Shown: positions 47,203 to 56,055 of the stretch, piece after piece
How the letters are laid out: each line of letters begins with the position of its first letter
How positions within the stretch are numbered: position 1 is the first letter of the stretch
DNA from: Flavobacteriales bacterium
Lineage (GTDB): Bacteria > Bacteroidota > Bacteroidia > Flavobacteriales_F > PHOS-HE28
NCBI GenBank assembly: GCA_016702645.1
Contig: JADJDP010000010.1
Coordinates: 103,890-167,889, forward strand
Length of the DNA stretch: 64,000 nt
Direction: 5' to 3'
Made by a program: the position numbers and the translations under genes
Notes under the pieces: model-generated
Databases searched by the model: none
What the model saw: the letters and a program-made list of their open reading frames with translations, nothing else
Told to the model about the DNA's origin: nothing

Positions 47203-48163
47203 ATGGCCCAGATCAAGACCCTCGCCGAGTTCATCACCGAACGCCAGCACGAATTCACCTATGCCACGGGCGAGCTCACGCAGCTGCTCACCAGCTTCCG
47301 GCTGGCGGGTAAAATGGTGAACCGGGAGGTGAACAAGGCCGGTCTTGCAGAGGACATCCTCGGTGCACAAGGCACGGAGAACGTGCAGGGCGAAGCACAG
47401 CAGAAGCTCGATGTGTATGCCAACGACCTCTTCATCCGCCTGCTGCGGAGCCAGGGCGAGGTGTGTGCGGTGGCCAGCGAGGAGAACGATGACATCGTAC
47501 ACTTCGACAACGGAGGGAAGTACGTGGTGAGCATGGACCCGCTGGATGGCAGCAGCAACATCGACGTGAACGTGAGCATCGGTACGATCTTCAGCATCTA
47601 CCGCCGCGTGAGCACGGGTGACAAAGCCACGATGGAGGACTTCATGCAGCCCGGCACCGCGCAGGTGGCGGCGGGCTACATCATCTACGGTAGCAGCACC
47701 ATGCTCGTGTACACCACGGGGCACGGGGTGAACGGGTTCACGCTGGACCCCAGCATCGGCACCTTCTGCCTGAGCCACCCGGACATGAGGACGCCCGAGG
47801 AGGGGAGCATCTACTCGGTGAACGAGGGTAACCTGTACGATTTCCCCGCAGGCGTTCAACGCTACATCGATGACTGCAAGAAGCAGAAGATGAGCGCCCG
47901 CTACATCGGTAGTTTGGTGGCCGACTTCCACCGCAATTTGCTCAAGGGCGGTATCTACCTCTACCCCGCCACGGCCAAGTCACCGAAAGGGAAACTGCGC
48001 CTGCTCTACGAGGCCAATCCCTTGGCCATGATCGTGGAACAAGCTGGCGGCGTTGCCACCGATGGAGCACACGCATCCTGGACCTTAAGCCGACCGAACT
48101 GCACCAGCGCTGTCCGCTGTATATCGGCAGCAAGGGGATGGTGGAGAAGGCGATGATGCCTAA
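47203..48163 (+). CDS. fbp: Fructose-1,6-bisphosphatase class I (frameshifts near the 3-prime end)
   Basis: The gluconeogenic phosphatase. From ATG 47203 it reads AQIKTLAEFITERQHEFTYA, GEAQQKLDVYANDLFIRLL, VASEENDDIVHF, and the metal site YVVSMDPLDGSSNIDVNVS. Later it has RYIGSLVADFHRNLLKGGIY and YEANPLAMIVEQAGGVATDG. A 1-base break near 48065 then restores TRILDLKPTELHQRCPLYIG and SKGMVEKA. A further missing G near 48153 would give VEKADDA and a TAA at 48161-48163; without it the frame would run 26 bases into ridA. The bases 48164-48303 contain no gene I can recognise. Confidence 0.93.
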
Positions 48164-48303
48164 GAAGGCATCGGCATCAATGACCGGCCTGTCCATTCCT
48201 GGCCTTACGGGATGCACCGGCTGCGGAGCAACTTTTGCGATACTGAAGGTTCTGTGCAACTTAGTGGCCCCTGCGCATCAGCGCGCATGGAGAGCGAACC
48301 CTC

Positions 48304-48684
48304 ATGAAGCGTACGATCCGCGCCGTTGACGATAACACCTCCGGCACCCCTTATACACCTGCCATGGAAGCGGGTGGTTTCATTTTCCTCAGTGGCCAGA
48401 TCGCCAGCGTTGGCGGTACCCGCCAGTTGCGGACGGGTAACATCACCGAGGAGACACAACAGGTGATGGAGAACATCGGAGCGGTGCTGAACGGTGCCGG
48501 CCTGGGTTACGAGCATCTGGTGAAATGCACCGTGTACATCAGCAATCTGCAGTTCTACGCGGAGGTGAGCCGGGTGTACCAGACCTACTTCCAGGGTGAT
48601 CCCCCCGCTCGCGAGACGGTGGGTGTGAAGGAACTTCCGCGCGGGGTGAACCTGGAGATAAGCGCGATCGCGATCCGGGGCTGA
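48304..48684 (+). CDS. ridA: RidA family enamine/imine deaminase
   Basis: An intact 126-residue protein that hydrolyses reactive enamines and imines released by PLP enzymes such as threonine dehydratase. Motifs are YTPAMEAGGFIFLSGQIASV, NITEETQQVMENIGAVLNGA, VKCTVYISNLQFYAEVSRVY and PPARETVGVKELPRGVNLEI, the last containing the conserved arginine and the signature of the YjgF family. Assignment to the RidA subgroup rests on that arginine; other subfamilies are possible. Confidence 0.9.
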   Translation: MKRTIRAVDDNTSGTPYTPAMEAGGFIFLSGQIASVGGTRQLRTGNITEETQQVMENIGAVLNGAGLGYEHLVKCTVYISNLQFYAEVSRVYQTYFQGDPPARETVGVKELPRGVNLEISAIAIRG

Positions 48685-48750
48685 GCCCGCCCGTCGACGT
48701 AGGAAGCTGCTACCGACCGAGGACGTGAGAGCGATGGCGCTCGGAAAGAA

Positions 48751-49247
48751 ATGATGGAACCGCGCACACAACGGATGATCTCCGGCGGGGTGTTCGCGTT
48801 GCTGATGACCTTGCTGGTCTCGTGCGGTGGGCCGGAGCCGATCGCCGACAAGAGGACCACGAAGCGCTCCGTTACCTGAAGGAAGTGGAATGGTCCACTG
48901 CCTATCGCGAACAGGACACTGTGCTCCTGGACAGGATCCTGCATGGCGACTTCCAAATGATCGATGCGGAAGGCAACACCTTCACGAAGGCCGATGAACT
49001 GGAGTGAATCAAGAAGAACGAATGGAAGGTGGACTCGTTCTGGTACGAGATCAAGCGACTCGAGACCTGGCCCAACGGAACGGCGATCGTCAGCGGCATG
49101 GGGCACATGATGTCGGACTCCACAGCGAGCACGTACTGGTCGAGCAACGTGTTCATCAAGACCGAGGGCCTGTGGAAGGCCGTGTCGTCGCATGTCTCCG
49201 GGGGTGAAGGAGATGAAGAGGTGAAGGCAGCGCCTTCCCACCCGTAG
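48751..49247 (+). CDS. DUF4440/SnoaL-like lipoprotein (one frameshift, in-frame TGA)
   Basis: From ATG 48751 a lipoprotein signal (MISGGVFALLMTLLVSC) precedes an NTF2-like domain. After a break near 48855: LKEVEWSTAYREQDTVLLDR, ILHGDFQMIDAEGNTFTKAD. Then TGA at 49005-49007 interrupts the same frame, which continues IKKNEWKVDSFWYEIKRLET, IVSGMGHMMSDSTASTYWSS and NVFIKTEGLWKAVSSHVSGG. The cone-shaped SnoaL-like fold and W-x-x-A/V-S-S-H-x-S ending match DUF4440. CGA in place of TGA would read E-R-I. With two lesions this may be a true pseudogene, but neighbouring essential genes also carry errors. Function unknown. Confidence 0.65.
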
Positions 49248-49253
49248 CTTTGC
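49245..49253 (+). promoter_or_regulatory. -7 box for mfd
   Basis: TAGCTTTGC overlaps the TAG stop of the preceding gene and lies 60 bases before ATG 49314, leaving one of the longer leaders here. Confidence 0.5.
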
Positions 49254-49269
49254 CCCGTTCCCGAACCCG

Positions 49270-49303
49270 ATGCCCGGAATCCCCGGCACCGGGTTTCGGG
49301 CAT
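49270..49303 (+). promoter_or_regulatory. Hairpin in the mfd leader
   Basis: ATGCCCG (49270-49276) pairs with CGGGCAT (49297-49303), and an inner CCCG/CGGG pair closes on GCAC; TTTT follows within 3 bases. It could be a terminator for the upstream gene or an attenuator in the mfd leader. Confidence 0.35.
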
Positions 49304-49313
49304 TTTGGCGTCC

Positions 49314-52300
49314 ATGAGTTTGACCTCCCTCCCCGACCTCCTCTCCCTCTTCCGCAACGATGCGCGTGTGGCGCGGGTCGCCGAAGGTTTGCAACCGGCG
49401 AACGCCCGCGTGCAGATCGCCGGCACCATCGGTTCGTCGCAAGCGCTGATCGCGGCATCGGTCATCGACCGCATGAAGGGCGTGCATGTGTTCGTGCTCA
49501 CCGACAAGGAAGAGGCGGCGTACTTCATGAATGACCTGGAAGCGTTGCGAGGAGGGAAAGAGGGTGATAGGGTGAGAGAGAAGAAGAACGAAGACCTGTT
49601 CTTCTATCCGGCGCCATCGCGTTCGCCGTACGATCCAGATGGCCACCACGACGGTGAACGGGTGACCCGCACGGAAGTGCTGGAGGTGCTGATGACCATT
49701 CGACAGGCTCAGGGTGACAAGCACTTGGTGATCGTGACGTATCCGGAGGCGCTGGTGCCGCTGGTGGTGGGTCAGGAGACGATGGTGAAGAACACGCTCA
49801 CCGTGAAGCGCAGCGAGGAACTGCCGATCGACGCGCTGGAGGAATGGCTGCACGAGACGGGTTTTTCCCGCGTGGAGTTCGTGTACGAACCCGGGCAATT
49901 CAGCGTGCGCGGCGGGATCGTGGACGTGTTCAGCTACGGCAGCGACAAGCCTTACCGCATCGAGCTCTACGGCGATACCGTGGAGAGCGTGCGCCGCTTC
50001 GATCCGCAGGACCAGCTGACCGTGGAGCGACTTGCGGAAGCGGTGATCGTGCCGGATCTCCAGGATGAGGATGCTGCGCGCCAACAACTCTTCTTCGCGC
50101 AATTGCCGGAGAACGCCACTATCTGGTTGCGCGATCTGCAAGCCATCGGTGATGCGGCCACGAAACAATCGAAGCTGCTCGGCGAAGCGTACGAACGTCT
50201 TCCCGACAAGGACAAGCACGCAACGCCCAGCGATCTTCTCGCGACGGATGGCGCGCTCATCAAGGGGTTGCTCGGGTTCCGCAAGGTGTTCTGGGGGAAT
50301 GCGGTCACGGAGCACAGGCACAGAGAAGCACCAAACAACCAGACGCGCGGTCGTTGTGGACTTTCAACAACGCCCGCAGCCGACTTTCGCCAAAGAATTC
50401 AAGGTCCTCAGCGGCGACCTGCACAACAAGCAGAACGCGGGCTACACCAACCTGATCGCGTGCAACAGCGCGAAGCAGAGCGAACGCCTCTACTCCATCT
50501 TCAACGACATGGAGCACGAGGTGGCCTTCACGCCGCTGGTGCTCGACCTGCACGAAGGCTTCATCGACCCCGAACTGAAGCTGGCGCTCTACACCGACCA
50601 CCAGATCTTCGAGCGTTACCACCGCTTCCGGCTGAAGGAGGGTTTCCGCAAGAATTCGCAGGCGCTCACGCTGAAGGAGCTGACGCAACTGAAGCCCGGC
50701 GACCTGGTGGTACACATCGATCACGGCGTGGGCGTGTTCAGCGGACTGGAGAAGATCGACGCGGGCGGTTCGATGCAGGAAGCGATCCGACTGATCTACC
50801 GCGACAACGACATCCTCTACGTGGGCATCCACAGCCTGCACCGCGTGAGCAAATACAGCGGCGAGGAAGCAGGAGGCGCGCCGAACGTGAGCAAGCTCGG
50901 CAGCCCGGCGTGGAAGAACCTGAAGGAGCGCACGAAGGCGAAGGTGAAGGCGCTGGCCTTCGATCTGATCAAGCTCTACGCGCAGCGCAAGAGCAAGCCG
51001 GGCTTCGCGTTCCAGCCGGACAACTACCTGCAGCACGAACTGGAAGCGAGCTTCATCTACGAGGACACGCCCGACCAGTTGAAGGCCACGCAGGACGTGA
51101 AGCGCGACATGGAAAAGGCCACGCCGATGGATCGGCTGGTCTGTGGCGATGTCGGCTTCGGCAAGACGGAAGTGGCGATGCGCGCGGCGTTCAAAGCAGT
51201 GTGCGACAGCAGGCAGGTGGCGGTGCTGGTGCCCACCACCATCCTCGCCTGCAGCATGCCAAGAGCTTCGCGGCGCGCATGAAAGGACTACCCGTCCGAG
51301 TGGATTACATCAACCGCTTCCGCAGCAGCGCCGATCAAACGCAGATCCTGAAAGACCTGAAGGACGGGAAGATCGACATCATCATCGGCACGCACCGGCT
51401 GGTGAGCAAGGACGTGGTGTACAAGGACCTCGGCCTGCTGATCATCGATGAAGAGCAGAAGTTCGGCGTGAACGTGAAGGACAAGTTGAAGACGCTGCGC
51501 GCCACGGTGGACACGCTCACGCTCACCGCCACGCCGATCCCGCGCACACTGCAGTTCAGCCTGATGGGCGCGCGCGACCTCAGCATCATCAGCACGCCGC
51601 CGCCGAACCGCTATCCGGTGAGCACCATGCTGCAGCCGTATGATGAAGTGACGATCCGCGGTGCGATCGAGTACGAGCTCTCGCGCGGCGGCCAGGTGTA
51701 CTTCCTGCACGACAAGGTGAAGAACATCGAGTTCATCGCCGACATGATCCGCAAGCTGGTGCCCGGCGCGCGCGTGGGCGTGGGCCACGGTCAGCTGGAA
51801 GGCCACAAGCTGGAGGAAGTGATGCTCGACTTCATCGAAGGCAACACCGACGTGCTCGTGTGCACCACCATCGTGGAGAACGGCCTCGACATCCCGAACG
51901 CGAACACGATCATCGTGAACGAGGCGCAGAACTTCGGCCTCAGCGATCTGCACCAATTGCGCGGTCGCGTGGGCCGCAGCAACAAGAAGGCCTACTGCTA
52001 CCTGCTCGCGCCGAGTCCGCACCTGCTCCCCGACCTGTCGCGCAAGCGCCTGCAAGCCATCGAACAGTTCAGCGACCTCGGCAGCGGCATCCACATCGCG
52101 ATGAAGGACCTCGACATCCGTGGTGCGGGCGACCTGCTCGGCGCGGAACAGAGCGGCTTCATCAACGACATCGGCTTCGAGACCTACCACAAGATCCTGG
52201 AGGAGGCCGTGCGCGAATTGAAGAGCGAGCACTTCGCGGAGCTCTTCGAGGACCGCCAGCTCGCACGCGGCGGCACCCGCGACCAGAGCGACGATTGCAT

Positions 52301-52756
52301 CATCGAGACCGACCTGACGATGCTGATCCCGAACAGCTACGTGAGCGAGACCGCCGAACGCCTCGCGCTCTACCGCAAGCTCGACGACATCAAGGACGAG
52401 AAGGAACTGCAGAAGTTCACGACGGAAGTCACGGACCGCTTCGGGCCGATACCACAACAGGTGATGGAACTGATGGAGGCCATCCGCCTGCGTTGGCTGG
52501 GCCAGCAGATGGGCCTGGAGAAGATGGTGCTGAAGAAGGGCACGCTCATCGGCACCTTCATCGCGGACCAGAAGCATCCGTTCTTCGCCGGGGATGGGTT
52601 CCATGCGGTGCTGCGGGCGGTGCAAGCGCAACCGCGGCGCTTCAAGGTGTACGAGAAGGCGGGACGCTAAGGGTGAGCGTGCAGGATGTGAAGAACGTGC
52701 AACAGGCGAAGGTGGCGTTGGAGAGTGTTGTGGGCACAACGGTACAGCCAGCATAG
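49314..52756 (+). CDS. mfd: Transcription-repair coupling factor (four or so frameshifts, repeat insertions)
   Basis: Removes RNA polymerase stalled at lesions and recruits UvrA. From ATG 49314: UvrB-like domains (FVYEPGQFSVRGGIVDVFSY), the polymerase-interaction domain (DLVVHIDHGVGVFSGLEKI), then RecG-like helicase domains. These have Walker A CGDVGFGKTEVAMRA, VPTTILA, IIIGTHRLVSKDVVYKDLGL, IDEEQKFGV, LTATPIPRTLQFSLMG and QLRGRVGRSNKKAYCYL, followed by the C-terminal TRCF domain. Frames change near 50320, 51265 and 52665; the last shift restores TLRVSVQDVKNVQQAKVALE and the true end at 52756. Repeat-like insertions lie in non-conserved linkers at 49552-49583, 49699-49720 and 50305-50333. Residues 1-600 are otherwise normal; length corrected is about 1,147. 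Confidence 0.93.
49552..49583. repeat. Tandem octamer array inside mfd
   Basis: GAGGGAAA, GAGGGTGA, TAGGGTGA and GAGAGAAG are consecutive 8-base words. They encode the charged linker GGKEGDRVREKK between two conserved Mfd segments. The frame stays open. Confidence 0.5.
49699..49720. repeat. TTCGACARGCTCAGGG repeat inside mfd
   Basis: The core TTCGACAGGCTCAGGGTGACAA matches the minus strand of the repeat between rplU and rpmA (35797-35824) with only two transitions. It encodes RQAQGDK in a linker of Mfd. Confidence 0.6.
50305..50333. repeat. CACAG-rich repeat inside mfd, at a frame break
   Basis: Successive CAC words (50306, 50313, 50319, 50329) form a loose 6-10-base periodic array (CACGGAGCACAGGCACAGAG) in a non-conserved linker, exactly where the reading frame changes. 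Confidence 0.35.
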
Positions 52757-52763
52757 GATAGGC

Positions 52764-53365
52764 ATGGAATTCACAACGTTCAGAGAGCAACTCAGCAAGC
52801 GGATCATGGGCATGACATCCGATGATCAACTGCGGCTTGCCCTCACGATCTGCGAGCGGCTGTATCCGGATTATGCGAGCTTCTATGACAAGTACAAATG
52901 GGGAAACGCCGAACTGCTGTTGGATGCCATTCGCGCATGCGAGGATGCCCTTCAAGGCCGGGAAGACATCCAAGTGGTTGTCGGCCTTCACGAATAGATG
53001 TCATGCTTCCGGACACCGAGGAATTCGGCGACTACGACGGTTCATGCGCACTGAATGCGAGCGCAGCGACAGCGTACACGTTGCAGTTCGTTCTTGACCG
53101 GTTAGCGGAAAACGTCTTGCACGCGGCAACGTTGTACTACGACACGATCGATCTCAGAGTGAACGCATCAGGGGTATCGCAAGAAGTGGATATCGACCGT
53201 CATCCGATGATGGAAGAAGCCCGACGATTTCCTCGCTGGCCGGAGGGGGGTGAGGCGAGAAGAAGGACGGCGAAGGTGGCGTTGAGGCGTGGGGGGGTCA
53301 GTGGCTCGACTACCGGTCATATTCTGGCTGGGACTTGGACGATTTCGGCATTGAAGAGGAGTTGA
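52764..53365 (+). CDS. DUF416 family protein (frameshift near 52990)
   Basis: From ATG 52764 the protein reads MEFTTFREQLSKRIMGMTSD, LALTICERLYPDYASFYDKY and LLLDAIRACEDALQ. After a shift near 52990 it has LPDTEEFGDYDGSCALNASA, ATAYTLQFVLDRLAENVLHA and EVDIDRHPMMEEARR. The pattern (D--D-SCA--A-A--Y-L-FL, then HP-M--E) matches DUF416/YjaG-like helical proteins of unknown function. The match ends near 53225; the sequence from there to the in-frame stop at 53365 is low quality, so the true end is unclear. It follows mfd by 7 bases. Confidence 0.65.
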
Positions 53366-53585
53366 AAGGAAAGACAAGGAACTGGCGGACATTCCAATGG
53401 CCCCAGGCGGGCGGCTTGACACGGTCCCCGTAGCAGAAGCCACCGCTTCTTCGAGGATCGTTCGCGGCGCTGCGCGGTCGGCGAAGCGGGGCGCCGGTTG
53501 AAGATTATCAGTAGCGTAGCTGAACTATGCTCTAGCTTTGGTGTTTCGGATGTAACCGCGCTACCATGCGCATAACGCACAAACC
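53240..53585. other. Poorly coding stretch with a Trp-rich reading
   Basis: No complete gene is seen. One plus-strand frame at 53299-53433 reads QWLDYRSYSGWDLDDFGIEE then LKGKTRNWRTFQWPQAGG, which has protein-like composition but no start codon, and could be the displaced end of the DUF416 gene or a remnant. A promoter box lies at 53533. Nothing else was identified. Confidence 0.3.
53533..53541 (+). promoter_or_regulatory. -7 box for the second T9SS cargo gene
   Basis: TAGCTTTGG fits TAnnTTTG exactly, 44 bases before ATG 53586. Confidence 0.5.
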
Positions 53586-54395
53586 ATGGAACCAGTACAC
53601 TTGTTCGCTTGTTTTTACCGGGCGGTGCCTTCCGCTGCCGATCCCAACGGCGGATTCGAGGACTGGGTGGATGAGGACGGTTCATGGAACCCCGTTGGCT
53701 GGGTTACCACCAACGGTGATCCGGATGTTAGCGTAGAACCTTTTTCCCCCGCCTGTCAGGGGGCGACTTCAATGTTGGTACGTACCTGGGACCCCGGGTT
53801 CATGACCATCAGTGGCACGGCCATGTCGCAGTTCGCATACACCGAACGTCCCACCATCTTGAGCGCCTGCCTGAAGAGCCAGTGAGACGGGGCAAGGTCT
53901 TCTTCTCGTCTCTTTCAGCCGGTGATCCCATCATTCTCCCCTGAATTGTACGTTCTGGCTTGATACGAGCGTCACGGCGTTCACCACCTTGAGTTCCCAT
54001 CACCCACAACCAGACCTCATCCCTGATTGCGAACATCATCGTAATGGGCCGGTGCCTTCGGCACGCTCCAACTCGGAACAGACATCGTGGATGAACTCGC
54101 CTTCGGTTTCAGTACGGGCCTTCCAGGACCCCTCGGCCTCACAGGCTGGCACCTGACCCGAACCCGGCCAATGATGTTCTCACGCTGGAAGTTCCACGTT
54201 CATCCGGTGGGGAGCAGTGTAGACTTACGTTGTTCGATGCGCAAGGGCAACGTGCGCTCGATGACGTCCGGCACCCTGTCCGATGGGTCTCGCACGGTGA
54301 CGATCGCCGTGCAGGACTTGGCGGAAGGCGTCTATCACTACAGTCTCGTGGGCGGTGCGTGGAACGAGAAAGGCACCGTGGTGGTGCGTCATTGA
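53586..54395 (+). CDS. Secreted protein with T9SS-type sorting domain (several frameshifts)
   Basis: The N-terminal part reads ADPNGGFEDWVDEDGSWNPV, GWVTTNGDPDVSVEPF and FAYTERPTILSACLK, like the carbohydrate-binding-type domain (NGGFE-W) that opens many Bacteroidota cargo proteins. The frame then breaks several times between 53885 and 54090. Afterwards VDELAFGFSTGLPGPLGLT is followed, in another frame, by PDPNPANDVLTLEVP and LTLFDAQGQRALDD, and finally DLAEGVYHYSLVGGAWNEKG and VVVRH. The PNPA-D-L and L-x-x-G-x-Y blocks are the type A sorting-domain pattern. The signal peptide is not clean, perhaps because of another break. About 270 residues. Could be a decayed gene. Confidence 0.6.
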
Positions 54396-54419
54396 CCACC
54401 ATCCGCCTTGGCTGGTGGT
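54395..54419 (+). terminator. Hairpin after the T9SS cargo gene
   Basis: ACCACCA (54395-54401) pairs with TGGTGGT (54413-54419), directly after the stop codon; the T tract is weak. Confidence 0.35.
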
Positions 54420-54526
54420 TCCCTTTGATCGGGTTACGGCAACGAATATCTCGCCTTAGGTGCTTTACGGAACAGGTATGTGCCGAGCAATGGCGGTGGT
54501 GGCATAAGAGGGTGCGGCGTGGCCGT

Positions 54527-55306
54527 ATGGTTTGCGATGTGACCTTCAATGCCTTCACCCCGATTCCGCACTGCGTCCTTTCATCCAGCAGTACTGGCTA
54601 ATCACGGGCCGACAGGAGCGGCAGGAACCAATCGAGTTGCTGCCCGACGGCGGGGTGAGCCTGGTGCTGAATCTGGGCGATGGCATCAAAAGCTCCCGCT
54701 TCGGTACGCGCTGGTGTGAAGAGGGAGCGTTGATGCGTGGGTGCTCAGACCCATGGCGATACGCAGGTGCTCGCGGGCGAGAGCCTGATGTTCGGGATCA
54801 CCTTCAAGCCGGGCGGCTTCACCTTCTTCCACCGCTACGATCCGATGGATCGTATGGCCGATGATGTGCAACCCTTCGACCGGTCGCAGTTCCCGAACCC
54901 GGAGCTCATACTTCGGCAACCGGCAGCTTACGTGGACCGCTTCTACTTGGAGCGTCTGGAGCCGCCGCGCTTCTCGTTGGTGGAGGTCGTGGCGAGCGTT
55001 GAGGAGCGCCTGGGCCGTGTGCGCATTGATGATCTGATACGCTGGCATTGCACCACGGCAAGGCAACTGGAGCGCCAATTCAAGCAGCAGCTCGGCATCA
55101 CGCCGAAGGAGTTCATCGACCTCACGCGTTTCAACCATGCGTTCGGCGTAGTAGCGCACCACGGCGGTACACGCAGCCTGATGGACATCGCCTGGGACTG
55201 CGGCTATTACGACCACGCGCACATGGCCAACGCGTTCCAGAAGCACATGGGCCGACCGCCCGGCGCTTTCGTTTTGTCGGATTCTTCCAAGATCACGTTG
55301 GCCTGA
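54527..55306 (+). CDS. AraC-family transcriptional regulator (two frameshifts)
   Basis: From ATG 54527 (MVCDVTFNAFTP, then after a break DSALRPFIQQYWLITGRQER) the N-terminal sensor domain continues IELLPDGGVSLVLNLGDGIK and, after a break near 54737, LAGESLMFGITFKPGGFTFF. The C-terminal 100 residues are the AraC double helix-turn-helix: IDDLIRWHCTTARQLERQFK, LGITPKEFIDLTRFNHAF and LMDIAWDCGYYDHAHMANAF, KHMGRPPG. The N-terminal domain resembles DUF6597. The upstream gap (54396-54526) holds one candidate TATCTCGCC box near 54447. Target genes are unknown; the adjacent membrane protein is a candidate. Confidence 0.82.
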
Positions 55307-55312
55307 GCCCGG

Positions 55313-55321
55313 TAGCCTTGC
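55313..55321 (+). promoter_or_regulatory. -7 box for the membrane protein gene
   Basis: TAGCCTTGC ends 3 bases before ATG 55325. Confidence 0.4.
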
Positions 55322-55324
55322 GCC

Positions 55325-55993
55325 ATGGACCGTTCAAGTCCCATGGCGAAGACCTACCGCAGCATCGTGCTGCTGGTGATCGTGCTGGTTCCGTTGAGCT
55401 ACTTCGGTTTCCGCACGAGCTATTGGGACTTCTTCCCGCGCTTCGGCGGTGTAGGCTGGGAAGTGCATTTCCATTTGCTCACCATCGCGGCCTGGCTGGT
55501 CATGCTGATCACTCAGGCCTTCCTTGCTGCCAAGGGGCTGATCGAACGGCACAAGCGCATCGGGCGCTTATCCTACCTCCTCGTTCCGCTCATCGTCGTC
55601 GGCTTTATGGCCGTAACCAACTATGGCCAGTTGCGCCACAAAGAAGCCGCGCTGCTGGGCGCTTCCTTCTTCGACGGTGGTGCCTTCCTGGCGTTCTACG
55701 CATTCGCCATAGGGTACCGCAGGAACACGGCCTATCACTCGCGCTACATGATGCTCACGGCGGTGCCTTTCATCAACCCTACGCTCGGTCGTGCGATCGC
55801 ACCGGAAGTAAGCGCGACGGTCGAACTTCTGCTCATCATTAGCCTGCTGATCGCTGCACGCATCCGCAAGACCGCATGGCAACCTTTTCTGGTCGCGCTG
55901 CTGGTCTTGATCGGGCTGACCTTGCTCATCGTGTACATATCGGTGATAGAGCCGAACATCATCGAGGGGCTTTGGGAGGCTGTCTGGGGTTAG
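55325..55993 (+). CDS. Multi-pass membrane protein, unknown function
   Basis: An intact 222-residue protein with about six or seven hydrophobic helices (SIVLLVIVLVPLSYFGF, HFHLLTIAAWLVMLITQAFL, LSYLLVPLIVVGFMAVTNYG, LLLIISLLIAARIRK, LVALLVLIGLTLLIVYISVI). Histidines in helix 2 (VHFHLLTIAAW) and the following loop (IERHKRIGRLSYL) resemble those of haem-binding or DUF2306-like membrane proteins, but the family is not certain. A second possible start is ATG 55343. It lies behind the AraC regulator and may be its target. Confidence 0.7.
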   Translation: MDRSSPMAKTYRSIVLLVIVLVPLSYFGFRTSYWDFFPRFGGVGWEVHFHLLTIAAWLVMLITQAFLAAKGLIERHKRIGRLSYLLVPLIVVGFMAVTNYGQLRHKEAALLGASFFDGGAFLAFYAFAIGYRRNTAYHSRYMMLTAVPFINPTLGRAIAPEVSATVELLLIISLLIAARIRKTAWQPFLVALLVLIGLTLLIVYISVIEPNIIEGLWEAVWG

Positions 55994-55999
55994 TCCTCA

Positions 56000-56037
56000 A
56001 CGCCGCCTGACGTGCAAATGGGGGCATATGGCGGCGT
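56000..56037 (+). terminator. Hairpin between the membrane protein and S41 genes
   Basis: ACGCCGCC (56000-56007) pairs with GGCGGCGT (56030-56037); no T tract follows, so function as a terminator is uncertain. Confidence 0.3.
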
Positions 56038-56043
56038 GACCGC

Positions 56044-56053
56044 TTCCTTTGAC
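56044..56053 (+). promoter_or_regulatory. -7 box for the S41 peptidase
   Basis: TTCCTTTGAC ends 2 bases before ATG 56056. Confidence 0.4.
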
Positions 56054-56055
56054 CC

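Noticed and set aside
48585..52991. Two open frames of more than 560 codons on the minus strand over mfd
   Set aside because: Shadows caused by high GC; the plus strand encodes Mfd with all helicase motifs.
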